From contig NZ_JAGXFD010000001.1 of the NCBI RefSeq assembly GCF_020148005.1, positions 255,071 through 319,070 on the forward strand: a stretch of 64,000 nt of DNA, in the 5' to 3' direction. Origin of the DNA: Modicisalibacter tunisiensis (GTDB lineage: Bacteria; Pseudomonadota; Gammaproteobacteria; Pseudomonadales; Halomonadaceae). The notes under the pieces were generated by a model that was not told the origin of the DNA, made no database searches, and saw only the letters and a program-made list of their open reading frames with translations. Both the position numbers and the translations under genes were made by a program. Shown piece by piece: positions 55,805 to 64,000 of the stretch (the first letter of the stretch is position 1; each line of letters starts with the position of its first letter).

Positions 55805-57046
55805 ATGAGCGACACCCGCCTGTTCCGCTCGCTGCGCGTCTACAACTACCGGCTGTGGGCCGTCGGCGCGCTGGTTTCCAACATCGGCACCTGGATGCAG
55901 CGGGTCGCCCAGGACTGGCTGGTGCTCAGCGTGCTGACCGCCAACAACGCCAGTGCGGTGGGCATCACCATGGCGCTGCAGTTCGGCCCGCAGCTTCTGC
56001 TGCTGCCGCTGACCGGCTACGCCGCCGACCGCTTCGACCGCCGCCGGCTGATCCGGCTCACCCAGACCCTGCAGGGCCTGCTGGCGCTGGGCCTGGGGCT
56101 GCTTACCGTGACCGGTGTGGTGACGCTGTGGCAGGTCTACGCCTTCGCGCTCGGACTGGGCTGCGTCAGCGCCTTCGACGCGCCGGCCCGCCAGACCTTC
56201 GTCAACGACCTGGTGGGCGAGCGCTACCTGGCCAACGCCGTGGCACTCAACTCCACCTCCTTCAACAGCGCGCGGATGATCGGCCCTGCCGTGGCCGGCC
56301 TGCTGATCGCCGCCGTGGGCACCGGCTGGGTGTTCCTGATCAACGCCGCCTCCTTCGCGGTGATGCTGGTCGCACTGAGCCGCCTGCGCCGTGCCGAGCT
56401 GCACCGGGTCGAACGCCCGGCGCGCCGGGCCGGCGGGCTGACCGAGGGCTTCCGCTACGTGGGCCGCCGCCGCGACCTGCTGTGGATGCTGGTAATGCTG
56501 GCGCTGATCGGCACCTTCGGCTTCAATTTCCCGATCTACATCTCCACCATGTCGGTCCGCGTGTTCGGCGGCGACTCCAGCCAGTACGGCCTGCTCAGCT
56601 CCTGCCTGGCCCTCGGCTCGGTGAGCGGCGCCCTGCTCGCCGCCCGCCGCGAACGCCCGCGCGTGCGCCTGCTCGGCCTGGCCACCCTGGCCTTCGGCCT
56701 CGGCTGCGCCCTCGCCGCCCTGGCTCCCGGCCCCTGGCTGTTCGCCGGGGCGCTGGTGCTGATCGGCTTCTCGGCGCTGACCTTCAACACCACCGCCACC
56801 GCGCTGCTGCAGCTGGCCACCGAGCCGACCATGCGCGGGCGCATCATGGCCCTGCGCATCGCCGTGACCATGGGCGGCACGCCGGTGGGCGCCCCCATCG
56901 TCGGCTGGATCGCCGATCACGCCGGGCCGCGCTGGGCGCTGGCCGTGGGTGCCGCTGCCGGGGTGAGCGCCGCCGCCATCGGGGGCCTGCTGGTGCTGCG
57001 TGCCCGACGCGCGGCCCGGCGGCAGGCGCACCGAGAGGCCGCCTGA
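55805..57046 (+). CDS. MFS exporter, EntS-like (MFS_3)
   Basis: A 413-residue transporter with 12 hydrophobic segments and the EntS-type features: QRVAQDWLVLS near 32, ADRFDRRRLIR in the TM2-3 loop, and FDAPARQTFVNDLV after TM4, a block typical of enterobactin exporters. No siderophore genes are near, so the substrate is open. Its stop is four bases from the convergent MscS-type gene. Confidence 0.87.
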   Translation: MSDTRLFRSLRVYNYRLWAVGALVSNIGTWMQRVAQDWLVLSVLTANNASAVGITMALQFGPQLLLLPLTGYAADRFDRRRLIRLTQTLQGLLALGLGLLTVTGVVTLWQVYAFALGLGCVSAFDAPARQTFVNDLVGERYLANAVALNSTSFNSARMIGPAVAGLLIAAVGTGWVFLINAASFAVMLVALSRLRRAELHRVERPARRAGGLTEGFRYVGRRRDLLWMLVMLALIGTFGFNFPIYISTMSVRVFGGDSSQYGLLSSCLALGSVSGALLAARRERPRVRLLGLATLAFGLGCALAALAPGPWLFAGALVLIGFSALTFNTTATALLQLATEPTMRGRIMALRIAVTMGGTPVGAPIVGWIADHAGPRWALAVGAAAGVSAAAIGGLLVLRARRAARRQAHREAA

Positions 57047-57049
57047 GCA

Positions 57050-58744
57050 TCACCGCTCCCGGTCGGCGTCGTCTCCGCCTGTGGCTTCCTCGCGGCTGAC
57101 GACCATCCCCTCGCGCGGCCACCACTCCGGATGCTCCTCGCGGATGAAGCCCATCAATCGCTCGCGGATGTTCATCTCCGCCACCCAGCCGGCGAAGGGG
57201 TCCGAGGTCATCAGGTAACAGCTGAACGTCTGCGCCATGCCGGCCTGCCCCGTCACGTAACAGCACAGCTTGTGATGCTCGATGACGTTGTCCTCCGCCT
57301 GGGCATACTCCATGAACTTCTCCCGCAGACACGGGATATCCGCGCTCAGGTGCACGGTCAGCACCAGGCTGCGGTACTCCTTGGCGTTCTTGACCGAGAG
57401 GTTCTCGAACGGCTTGGAGACGAAGTACGTGACCGGCACGATCACCCGCCGTTCGTTCCACGAGCGCAGGCGGATGAAGGTGTAGAAGATGCCTTCCACA
57501 TGGCACCACTGGCCTTCGAACATCACCAGGTCGCCGATACGGATGGACTTCGCCAGCGACAGCTGAAACGACGACAGGATGTTGCCCAGCACGGCCTGGC
57601 CGGCGATACCCACCAGCACCGTCAGCACACTGGCCGAGGCCAGCAGCGACATGCCCAGCGTCTCGAAGAGCCGGATCTGGCTCAGCACGTAGACCGTCAC
57701 GGCGGTGACCGTGACCAGGATGATCAAGCGACGCAGCGCGTAGAGCGTGGTCAGCAGCTTGCGATCGTCCTTGTGCTTGGTGTCGTCGATCTGCCCCATC
57801 AGGTGCCGGGTCATGCGCAGCATGAAGGTATCGACCAGGCGAATCGCGATGGTCCCCGCGCCCCAGGCCATGATGGCGATCAACAGCACCCGGAAGGTCG
57901 TGGTGACCACCGCCGAGAAGGACACCACGTAATCCAGCAGCGCCTGGGTCACCAGCGACATGACGATGAGCGCCACCGGCATGCGGATCTGGCTGGCGAA
58001 GATGCTGACCGAGCCGGATGGCAGAAAGCGCTTGATCAGGCCGACCAGCCGGTAGATCCACCAGCCCGCCAGGCCGACCGCCACCAGCACGAGGGGAATG
58101 GCGATCCACTCCCAGATCTTGAGCGGCCCGAACGCCGTCTTCAGGGACTTGGGAATGTACGACTCCAGGAACGAGGGGCCGTACTTCTCGTAGAGCAGCG
58201 GCACCGAGGCCACGCTGTCCGGCATGACCAGCCACACCGGCTCCCGATCGCCCACCCGATAGCGGCCCAGCCGGATATCGTAGGTTTCTCCCTGGGCGGT
58301 GAGCGAGGCCAGCTTGATGTTGCGGCGTGGCTTGCCCGCGTGGGGTCGCTTGTCCGCCGGATGCTCGGTGGCGGCGTCCTGGCGGCCGGGCAGGCTGGAT
58401 ACCTCGAGCCACTCGCCGCGCCTGAGCACTTCGGACAACTGTCGGGCGAGCCTGCCGCCACGCTTGCGCTGCTCCGCCGGCTCCAGCTTGGAGAGGTTGA
58501 GGATATGCGCCGCCGCGCCGAAGTTTTCCTGTTTCGTCAGTTCCAGAAAGCTGCGGATCGCCTCCCGCGGTGTCGAGCGCTTGACCACATCGGGCGCCTC
58601 GCCCAGTCCCGCATTCAGTGAATCGACGGAGAACCAGAGCGCCGACTTTTCCTCCTCGTCCGTCGTCTGCGCCAGGCACAGGCCGGAAAGTAGCAGCGCC
58701 ACTGCGGCCACCAGCCACAGCCGCCATGAGCCGTTTTTCGTCAT
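57050..58744 (-). CDS. MscS-type mechanosensitive ion channel with periplasmic domain
   Basis: A 564-residue protein. Residues 1-25 are a signal peptide; about 170 residues of periplasmic domain follow, then four to five transmembrane segments (from about 212) and the MscS core: GIAGQAVLGNILSSFQLSLAKSIRIGDLV is the pore helix and beta-domain entry, and VPVTYFVSKPFENLS follows. A cytoplasmic C-terminal domain ends acidic. Larger MscS family members of this kind protect against hypo-osmotic shock, which suits a halophile. Confidence 0.9.
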   Translation of the reverse strand: MTKNGSWRLWLVAAVALLLSGLCLAQTTDEEEKSALWFSVDSLNAGLGEAPDVVKRSTPREAIRSFLELTKQENFGAAAHILNLSKLEPAEQRKRGGRLARQLSEVLRRGEWLEVSSLPGRQDAATEHPADKRPHAGKPRRNIKLASLTAQGETYDIRLGRYRVGDREPVWLVMPDSVASVPLLYEKYGPSFLESYIPKSLKTAFGPLKIWEWIAIPLVLVAVGLAGWWIYRLVGLIKRFLPSGSVSIFASQIRMPVALIVMSLVTQALLDYVVSFSAVVTTTFRVLLIAIMAWGAGTIAIRLVDTFMLRMTRHLMGQIDDTKHKDDRKLLTTLYALRRLIILVTVTAVTVYVLSQIRLFETLGMSLLASASVLTVLVGIAGQAVLGNILSSFQLSLAKSIRIGDLVMFEGQWCHVEGIFYTFIRLRSWNERRVIVPVTYFVSKPFENLSVKNAKEYRSLVLTVHLSADIPCLREKFMEYAQAEDNVIEHHKLCCYVTGQAGMAQTFSCYLMTSDPFAGWVAEMNIRERLMGFIREEHPEWWPREGMVVSREEATGGDDADRER

Positions 58745-58904
58745 GCATCCCTACCCCGTCGGTGAATCCTCCCTGGCCGCCCCCTTGGGCCGGCAGCCGC
58801 TTCAGTACAGCGCAGCGGTCACGGTCGCGTCCACAACATGCGTTGGCAAGTGCTGACTATCGACGGCAGGCTGAGTGACACCAGATTCGCCACGCGGGCA
58901 GGCG

Positions 58905-58935
58905 TAAAAAAGCCCTCCGACCAGGGGTGGAGGGC
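58905..58935 (-). terminator. Rho-independent terminator of cytochrome b561 gene
   Basis: On the minus strand GCCCTCC-N10-GGAGGGC is followed directly by a run of T (A-run at 58905-58911 on the plus strand). This is the clearest classic terminator in the window; the 58745-58988 gap holds little else. Confidence 0.88.
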
Positions 58936-58988
58936 AAGCGAGAGCATGCCGGATGAGACGCCGGCAGCGGCGCCGGCAGCGGCGCCGG

Positions 58989-59558
58989 CTACGGGCTGGG
59001 GAAACGCGAACGGAAAAAGATGTGCAGGATACCCATGGCACCATGACCGATGATGTAGGCCTCGATCAGCCCGGTCAGCAGGGCATGGACCTCCCCCGCC
59101 TGATGCGCCCAGGACAGGTGATAGCTCCAGGAAAGAAACCAGGTGAAGCCCGAGAACACCACCAGCAGCAGCGCTCCCAGCCCCAGGCCATGCATGATGG
59201 CCGCCAGCCCGCCGGGACCCGGCTCCGGCATGCGCAACCGCAGCAGTGTCCGCAGGTCGGCCATCAACGGCGCGAAATCGCCGACCAGCCAGGGAAAGTA
59301 GTATTTCAGGCCACGATGCCGGATCACCGCGACCAGGAAGGTCAGCGAAATCGGCACCAGCAGCAGGCCCATGCCGATATGCAGCCAGGTGCCGTAGCGC
59401 TCGGGGAACTGGCTGGCCACCTCGCCATGGGAGAACCCCATGAAGTTGCTGAGGATGATCTGGCCGATCACCATCGACAGCACGGTCAGGTGGAACGTCA
59501 GCACGAGCGGCGTCTGACGCTCCCGAAAGTACCCCATGGTGGTGCCTACCACGTTCAT
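58989..59558 (-). CDS. Cytochrome b561-type membrane protein, second copy
   Basis: A 189-residue membrane cytochrome with four hydrophobic segments and histidines at LTFHLTVLS, GTWLHIGMG, IMHGLGLG and EVHALLTG plus IGHGAMGI, enough for two b hemes. The ATG at 59558 has GGAAGGG close ahead; a GTG five codons upstream is less good. Similar role to the 25-kb copy but lacking a PepSY partner. Preceded by a CTTAAG-type box. Confidence 0.87.
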   Translation of the reverse strand: MNVVGTTMGYFRERQTPLVLTFHLTVLSMVIGQIILSNFMGFSHGEVASQFPERYGTWLHIGMGLLLVPISLTFLVAVIRHRGLKYYFPWLVGDFAPLMADLRTLLRLRMPEPGPGGLAAIMHGLGLGALLLVVFSGFTWFLSWSYHLSWAHQAGEVHALLTGLIEAYIIGHGAMGILHIFFRSRFPSP

Positions 59559-59667
59559 TCGCCCTTCCCCCACGTTGCGTATCCGGTCGGCGACCCTGTT
59601 CTGGTTCTGCCGACGCCCTTGGCTCCGGCGACCGATGACTCGCCGAGTGTCGTGATATCACCATCAC

Positions 59668-59684
59668 CTTAGCTTCAGCTTAAG
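59668..59684 (-). promoter_or_regulatory. PmrA/QseB-like box upstream of second cytochrome b561 gene
   Basis: CTTAGC-TTCAG-CTTAAG, read on the plus strand: one perfect and one near-perfect half-site with a five-base spacer. It lies 110 bases upstream of the cytochrome start and 150 bases before the DUF2252 gene, so it could serve either divergent gene. Confidence 0.5.
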
Positions 59685-59835
59685 GAATTGGGTACGCGCC
59701 GTGCGATGAGGCCCGGCATCACGCTTCACCGGGCCGTGACATCTCGACTGCATGCAGCCGACGCGCGGGTCGTCCATGCTGAAGGCATCGATACCCCCTC
59801 GGATTCGAGAAGAGACGAGACAGGAAGGGAATCCC

Positions 59836-61344
59836 ATGTCGAAGAATACGAAACGTACGCGCAAGGCCCTCTACGAACAGGCTCGGGAACGCGAGATCCC
59901 CGGGCGCTCCTCGATGAGCAAGGCGGAACTGGCGGCAGCGCTGGAACGTGAGCCCGCCGACGAGGCCGGGCCGGTGGTGGCCACGCGCGTCGAGACCTTT
60001 CGCCGCCTGGCCGAGGCCGTGGCCGCCGGCGAGTTCGTGCTGCAACCCCGCGCGCTGAGCGGTCACGACCGTCGCCTGCACGTGCGCCAGACCCTGCGCG
60101 AGGACCACAGGACACGCATCGCGGCGTCCTCCGAGGAAGCCGCGATCAAATTCGACACGCTGGCGGAATCGCTGTTCTCGTTCTTCCGCGGCACGGCGCT
60201 GCTGTTCTACCGCGACATGGCCGGCGACGATGCCTGGATGCCCACCGTGCTCACGCTCGGCGACGTCCACCCGGAGAACTTCGGCGTCATGCCCAACGCG
60301 GACAACGTGCCGATCTTCTCGGTCAACGACTTCGACGAGGCCTACTACGCGCCCTTCACCTGGGACATCAAGCGCGGCGCGGTCGGCTTCCTGATCGCCG
60401 CGGAGGCCGAAGGCGAGCTCAAGCGCAAGCACCGCATCACGATCGTTCGCCGCTTCGTGCAGGGCTACATCGATGCCATGCAGCGGCTGGCCCACGAGGG
60501 CACCGAGCGCGACGAGGAGATGCGCCTCGACAACGCCCCGAAGCTGATCCGCAAGCTGCTCGAGGACGCCGACGAGCGTCGCGCCGAGTGGCTGGCCGAC
60601 GACTACCTCGACGAGACGAAACGCGGCTTTCGCGCCACCGAGGAGCTGGTGCCGATCTCGTCGCGCCGCGACGAGTTCCAGGCCATCACCGACCGGCTGG
60701 TCAGGGAGAACGCCATCGAGGTGCCGCCGCGCGCCCGGGTGAACGGTGAGACAGGCATGCACGTGAAGGACGTGGCGATCCGCCGTGGCCAGGGCACCGC
60801 CTCGCTGGGGCTCAACCGCTATTACGTGCTCATCGAGGGCCCGGCGGGCGACGGCACCGACGACCTGATCATCGAATACAAGCAGGCCCGCCGCTCGGCG
60901 CTGGCCGGGCTGGTGCCGCCCTCCGCCTACGAGATGGACAGCCGCGCCGAGCGCATCAGCCACGCCCAGGGCGTGCACCTGGTGCGCGGCGACGTCTTCT
61001 ACGGCCACGTCGAGTTCGACGGCCTGAGCTACATGTCCCGCGAGCGCGCGCCGTTTCGCGATGACATCGACCTCGACGACTTGTCCAGGAGCCAGTGGAA
61101 AGACTACGCCGGCATCTGCGGCCGTGTGCTCGCCCACGTGCATGCGCTCTCCGATGAGTCCGGACGGATCGACCACGACGTCGAACCGGCGATCATCAAC
61201 GCCATCGGGCCGCCGGCGCTGTTCGTCGAGGACATGCTGGAATACGCCCGTGAGGCCGCCGATCGGGTGCGCCGCGACCATGCGCTGTTCCGCGACGACC
61301 ACGCGCGGGGCGCGTTCACGCGGCTGGACTGGGCGCATCGGTAA
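59836..61344 (+). CDS. DUF2252 family protein
   Basis: A 502-residue cytoplasmic protein of the DUF2252 family. Residues about 8-45 (RKALYEQAREREIPGRSSMSKAELAAAL in parts) look like a Rho-N/SAP-type nucleic-acid or protein binding motif. The main domain has GDVHPENFG (near 175) and NDFDEAYYAPFTWDIKR, a kinase-like fold signature with catalytic and metal-binding Asp/Asn residues. The ATG at 59836 follows GGAAGGGA. Biochemical function is not established; a phosphotransferase of small molecules is possible. Confidence 0.88.
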   Translation: MSKNTKRTRKALYEQAREREIPGRSSMSKAELAAALEREPADEAGPVVATRVETFRRLAEAVAAGEFVLQPRALSGHDRRLHVRQTLREDHRTRIAASSEEAAIKFDTLAESLFSFFRGTALLFYRDMAGDDAWMPTVLTLGDVHPENFGVMPNADNVPIFSVNDFDEAYYAPFTWDIKRGAVGFLIAAEAEGELKRKHRITIVRRFVQGYIDAMQRLAHEGTERDEEMRLDNAPKLIRKLLEDADERRAEWLADDYLDETKRGFRATEELVPISSRRDEFQAITDRLVRENAIEVPPRARVNGETGMHVKDVAIRRGQGTASLGLNRYYVLIEGPAGDGTDDLIIEYKQARRSALAGLVPPSAYEMDSRAERISHAQGVHLVRGDVFYGHVEFDGLSYMSRERAPFRDDIDLDDLSRSQWKDYAGICGRVLAHVHALSDESGRIDHDVEPAIINAIGPPALFVEDMLEYAREAADRVRRDHALFRDDHARGAFTRLDWAHR

Positions 61345-61636
61345 CAAGGGAAGACTTGGAGCTCGGATTGACCAGCGCTCCTCTACCCGCTCTCGCGCCA
61401 CGTCCCGCCCGCTCGCTCGCGGAGCACCAAAATTGTTATTTGCAAAATACCGACGCCTTCTACACTGGGAAGTGGCCGCAAGGCTCTCTGGCAGACGCCG
61501 ACAAAGAGCAACCGATAGCAAAAAACTACGGCTGTTGTCGGCAGCATGGTGTGGATGACAAGGAGCCCGGATGCTCAATCCCACCAGAGAGGACAACAGA
61601 CTGGATCAAATACGGATGTTAACAAGAGGTGTTATT

Positions 61637-62176
61637 ATGAATAAGTTTGTAAACGCTTCTCTGCCTGTGCTGGTTGGAGCTTCTCTTCTGTTTGCCTCCT
61701 CTGCCATGGCTCAAGGGATAGGCCCGGCGACGGGTGACCGGGAATTCTCCATCTCCGGTACCGGCAGCAGCAACAAGGACTTTGACAACGGCACCTTCGG
61801 TGTTTCCGGCGACTACGGCTGGTACCTGTCCGATCGCACGCTGGTGGGCCTGCGCCAGAGCGTCAACTTTGCCGACGTGCAAGGCGACAGTGACAACACC
61901 TGGAACGGCAGCACGCGGGGCTTTGCCGATTACCACTTCGGTCGCGGCGCGGCCCGGCCCTTCGTGGGCGCCTCGCTCGGCGGCATCTATGGCGACGGCG
62001 TGAAGGACACCGGCATCGCCGGCCTGGAAACCGGCCTCAAGTACTACATGCTGCCTTCCACCTTCATCCAGGGCCGGGCCGAGTACCAGTTCCTGTTCGA
62101 CAGCAGCAACAGTGCGCAGGACAACTACGACAATGGCGCCTGGGCCTATACCATCGGCATGGGCATCAACTTCTGA
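61637..62176 (+). CDS. Outer membrane beta-barrel protein (YfaZ/OmpW-like size)
   Basis: A 179-residue exported protein with a signal peptide cleaved after SAMA-Q26 and a body of alternating aromatic/glycine strands ending in the C-terminal Phe (GMGINF) that BAM recognises. About eight strands are expected. The ATG at 61637 follows AAGAGGTG. The upstream 61345-61636 gap is markedly poorer in GC, which may mark acquired or strongly regulated DNA. Substrate and role unknown. Confidence 0.8.
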   Translation: MNKFVNASLPVLVGASLLFASSAMAQGIGPATGDREFSISGTGSSNKDFDNGTFGVSGDYGWYLSDRTLVGLRQSVNFADVQGDSDNTWNGSTRGFADYHFGRGAARPFVGASLGGIYGDGVKDTGIAGLETGLKYYMLPSTFIQGRAEYQFLFDSSNSAQDNYDNGAWAYTIGMGINF

Positions 62177-62220
62177 TCAGCCATGATTCCATGATCGTGA
62201 AGTGACCTAATTGGGCACGG

Positions 62221-62259
62221 ACACCCCGATACGCCTCATGGCGGAGGCGATCGGGGTGT
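62221..62259 (+). terminator. Hairpin terminator after the beta-barrel gene
   Basis: ACACCCCGAT and ATCGGGGTGT pair, with an inner CGCCTC/GAGGCG stem after a one-base bulge, followed by TTCGTGTTTCT. Confidence 0.8.
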
Positions 62260-62282
62260 TCGTGTTTCTGGAGACGCGACAC

Positions 62283-64000
62283 CCCGGCTCATTCATGAGA
62301 CCGACCTGAAAACGAAGATGGCGAGTGGTTTTCTCTTGTAGAATCAGGATGTTCCTGGCAGAACACGATTCAAGAGGACCACTCGCCATGGGTGAAACCC
62401 TAACGACCTGGTCGCCCTCGTGCAACGGCTCTGTCCGTGTCGAGCTCGATGGCCAGCGCACCACCAGCGACAGCGGCGCTCTGTTGCTGCGTGAAGCCCT
62501 CGACAACAGCGGCGTGATCGAGGCGCTGGAAGACAATCTGGTCGATCGGCGCCACCCGCTGCGTATCCGCCATTCGCTGGCCAGCCAGCTGCGCACCTTG
62601 GTGCTGCAGCGCGCGATGGGATGGATCGACCTCAGCGATACCGACACACTGCGCCGTGACCCGCTCTGGCAGTTGGCCTGCAGCGATGCTCGCGGCATGA
62701 CGCCTTTGGCGCAGGAGCGGCCGTCTCAAGCCACATTGTCACGGCTGCTGACCTGCCTCGGGCGTAACGACAACATTGATGCCGTGCACGAAGGCCTGCT
62801 GCGACTGGTGGTCTGGCGTCTGACCTCACTGAAGAATGGTGAACGGCCCGAACAGTTGACCCTGGATATCGATGGCCTGCCGATCGAGGTTCATGGCTAT
62901 CAGGGTGGCTCGGCGTTTCATGGTCTTTACGGTGCACGGATCTACTCGCCGCTGGTCGCCTCGTTGGCCGAGACCGGCGACATGGTGGGCGGCCTGTTGC
63001 GCGAGGGCAACGCCGGCCCGGCCGAGAATGCCGATACCTGGATTCCACACCTGGTACGCCGGCTCAACGAGAGCCTCGGGGCCAGAGTTCGGGTGCGCAT
63101 CGATGCGGGCTTCACCGACAACGACACGCTGGAAGCCCTGGAAGATCGCGGCATCGAGTATCTGGGCCGACTGCGCAGTCACTCGGGGCTTCAGAAGCTG
63201 GCGGCGCCGTACCTGAAGCGGCCGCGAGGCCGGCCACCCGAACAGCCTCGGGAGTGGTGCCACGACCTGGAGTACCAAGCCGGTTCCTGGCCGGCGCCAC
63301 GGCGCGTGGTGCTGGTGGTGCAGGAACGCCCCGATGATCTGCTGCTGCATGCTTTCTTCCTGGTCACCAACCTCGGCAAGTTCGCCTGGCCGCCTGAGAA
63401 GGTCCTGGCGCTCTACCGCAAGCGCGGCAGTGCCGAGGCCCACATGGGCGAGGTGAAGTCCGCGCTCGACGTACACCTCTCATCGACGGATCGGGGCGCT
63501 TCCACCGTCCAGGACGTGATGGCCCGCAACGAGGTGAGCCTGCTGCTGAATCTCTACGCCTACCAGGTCCTGCATGGGCTGCGGCGCTTACTGGAGAGTC
63601 GGACACACCAAGGGTGGAGCCTGAGCCGGATGCGCGAGCAGGTGCTCAAGGTCGCCGCCACACTATCGCTGCACGCCAGGCGCATCACCGTTCACCTTGG
63701 TGACGCTGCCGACAAATGGTGGCCTACCTTGCTGAAGGGGCTGCCGAGACTGACCGTGCTGAGCTGACGCCCCAGCGAGACCACTTCAGCACCTGGAATC
63801 GAGCGACCGCAGCAGCGGCCGGCGGTCACGGCTGCTTTGACGGCGGCGATTGATTCTATGCTGTTATATAAAGCGGGAAGAGAAACAGCCTTCAGGCATA
63901 AATCAGTGGGCTCTGACGCCGGAGATACCGATCATGATGAGAGCTGCCTCTGGCCAGCAGCTTCAGACCGCCCGATCAGAGCCCTCGTGAATGAGGCGGG
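62283..64000 (+). mobile_element. IS1380-family insertion sequence
   Basis: Left end CCCGGCTCATTCATGAG (62283-62299) matches the reverse complement of the right end CCCGCCTCATTCACGAG (63984-64000) at 15 of 17 positions. Between them lies one intact transposase gene and about 230 bases of noncoding DNA on the right. Size of about 1.72 kb fits the IS1380 family. The right end coincides with the window edge, so the target duplication cannot be read and the element could extend by a base or two. Confidence 0.85.
62388..63767 (+). CDS. IS1380 family transposase
   Basis: A 459-residue DDE transposase. Acidic residues in LTLDIDGLPIEVHG (first Asp), VRIDAGFTDND (second Asp) and the later KRGSAEAHMGEVK (Glu region) fit the IS1380 catalytic triad. 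The ATG at 62388 follows AAGAGGACC. The frame is intact with no stop or frameshift, so the element may be active. A Y-x2-R-G-x-AE-like motif (YRKRGSAEA) is the IS4-superfamily signature. Confidence 0.92.
   Translation: MGETLTTWSPSCNGSVRVELDGQRTTSDSGALLLREALDNSGVIEALEDNLVDRRHPLRIRHSLASQLRTLVLQRAMGWIDLSDTDTLRRDPLWQLACSDARGMTPLAQERPSQATLSRLLTCLGRNDNIDAVHEGLLRLVVWRLTSLKNGERPEQLTLDIDGLPIEVHGYQGGSAFHGLYGARIYSPLVASLAETGDMVGGLLREGNAGPAENADTWIPHLVRRLNESLGARVRVRIDAGFTDNDTLEALEDRGIEYLGRLRSHSGLQKLAAPYLKRPRGRPPEQPREWCHDLEYQAGSWPAPRRVVLVVQERPDDLLLHAFFLVTNLGKFAWPPEKVLALYRKRGSAEAHMGEVKSALDVHLSSTDRGASTVQDVMARNEVSLLLNLYAYQVLHGLRRLLESRTHQGWSLSRMREQVLKVAATLSLHARRITVHLGDAADKWWPTLLKGLPRLTVLS

Noticed and set aside
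58957..58990. GCCGGCAGCGGC tandem repeat at the end of the second cytochrome b561 gene
   Set aside because: A short GC-rich slippage at the 3' end and stop region of the gene; nothing suggests a function.

Overview
This is a gene-dense, GC-rich stretch of a gammaproteobacterial chromosome. The most likely source is a member of the Halomonadaceae (Halomonas type). That placement is inferred from protein motifs and gene order: dapA-bcp-perM-tusA-bepA-nadA and dapA-bamC-MBL hydrolase, as I recall them from Pseudomonas and relatives. It is not proven by a marker gene. About 60 protein genes, three tRNA genes and one insertion sequence are supported. No rRNA, CRISPR array or prophage was seen.

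Layout. 1-7.3 kb is housekeeping: an MBL-fold hydrolase cut by the window edge, bamC, dapA, bcp, a PerM-type permease, a TusA-like sulfur carrier, the periplasmic protease bepA, a REP-like repeat pair, and nadA. 7.4-13 kb has three identical tRNA-Lys(TTT) genes behind one good promoter, the operon scpA-scpB-rluB, a MITE-like repeat, radD and a small zinc-ribbon gene. 13-20 kb carries purL, divergent mltF, tadA and tesB. 20-28 kb has a zinc alcohol dehydrogenase with a divergent AraC regulator, a TSUP permease, an ArnT-like glycosyltransferase, a PepSY protein with cytochrome b561, a ZIP-like protein with altered metal ligands, and rhlE.

28.3-37.8 kb is the most distinctive region. A GntR-type regulator faces a gamma-glutamyltransferase-family hydrolase. 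The hydrolase is followed without gaps by two half-size CHR (chromate-family) permeases, then a complete tripartite tricarboxylate transporter (TctC, TctB, TctA), then an orphan solute-binding protein. A reductase and a zinc-free medium-chain dehydrogenase follow on the opposite strand. The hydrolase plus split CHR pair recalls the ywrA/ywrB/ywrD neighbourhood of Bacillus subtilis, which suggests a linked and poorly defined uptake/hydrolysis/efflux function.

38-62 kb is a mixed accessory and stress region: a second AI-2E/PerM-type permease, an MgtC-DUF4010 membrane protein, a YbaK deacylase, an SPW-repeat protein, a YeeN-like YebC-family regulator, DUF3008, an aldo/keto reductase, a methyltransferase, a possible remnant of a sugar dehydrogenase, catalase, the nucleoid protein NdpA, two further oxidoreductase/GST genes, a dicarboxylate symporter, a HAD phosphatase, a nitrate-sensing type chemoreceptor, thiopurine methyltransferase, an MFS exporter, a MscS channel, a second cytochrome b561 and a DUF2252 protein. 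62.2-64 kb is an IS1380-family element whose right inverted repeat lies at the last bases of the window.

A regulatory thread links distant genes. Four intergenic regions (about 23.33, 25.97, 52.77 and 59.67 kb) carry direct repeats of a CTTAAG-like half-site with exactly five bases between halves, which resembles the PmrA/QseB box. They lie upstream of the ArnT-like transferase, the PepSY/cytochrome b561 pair, the chemoreceptor and the second cytochrome b561. This suggests one OmpR-family response regulator controls all four.
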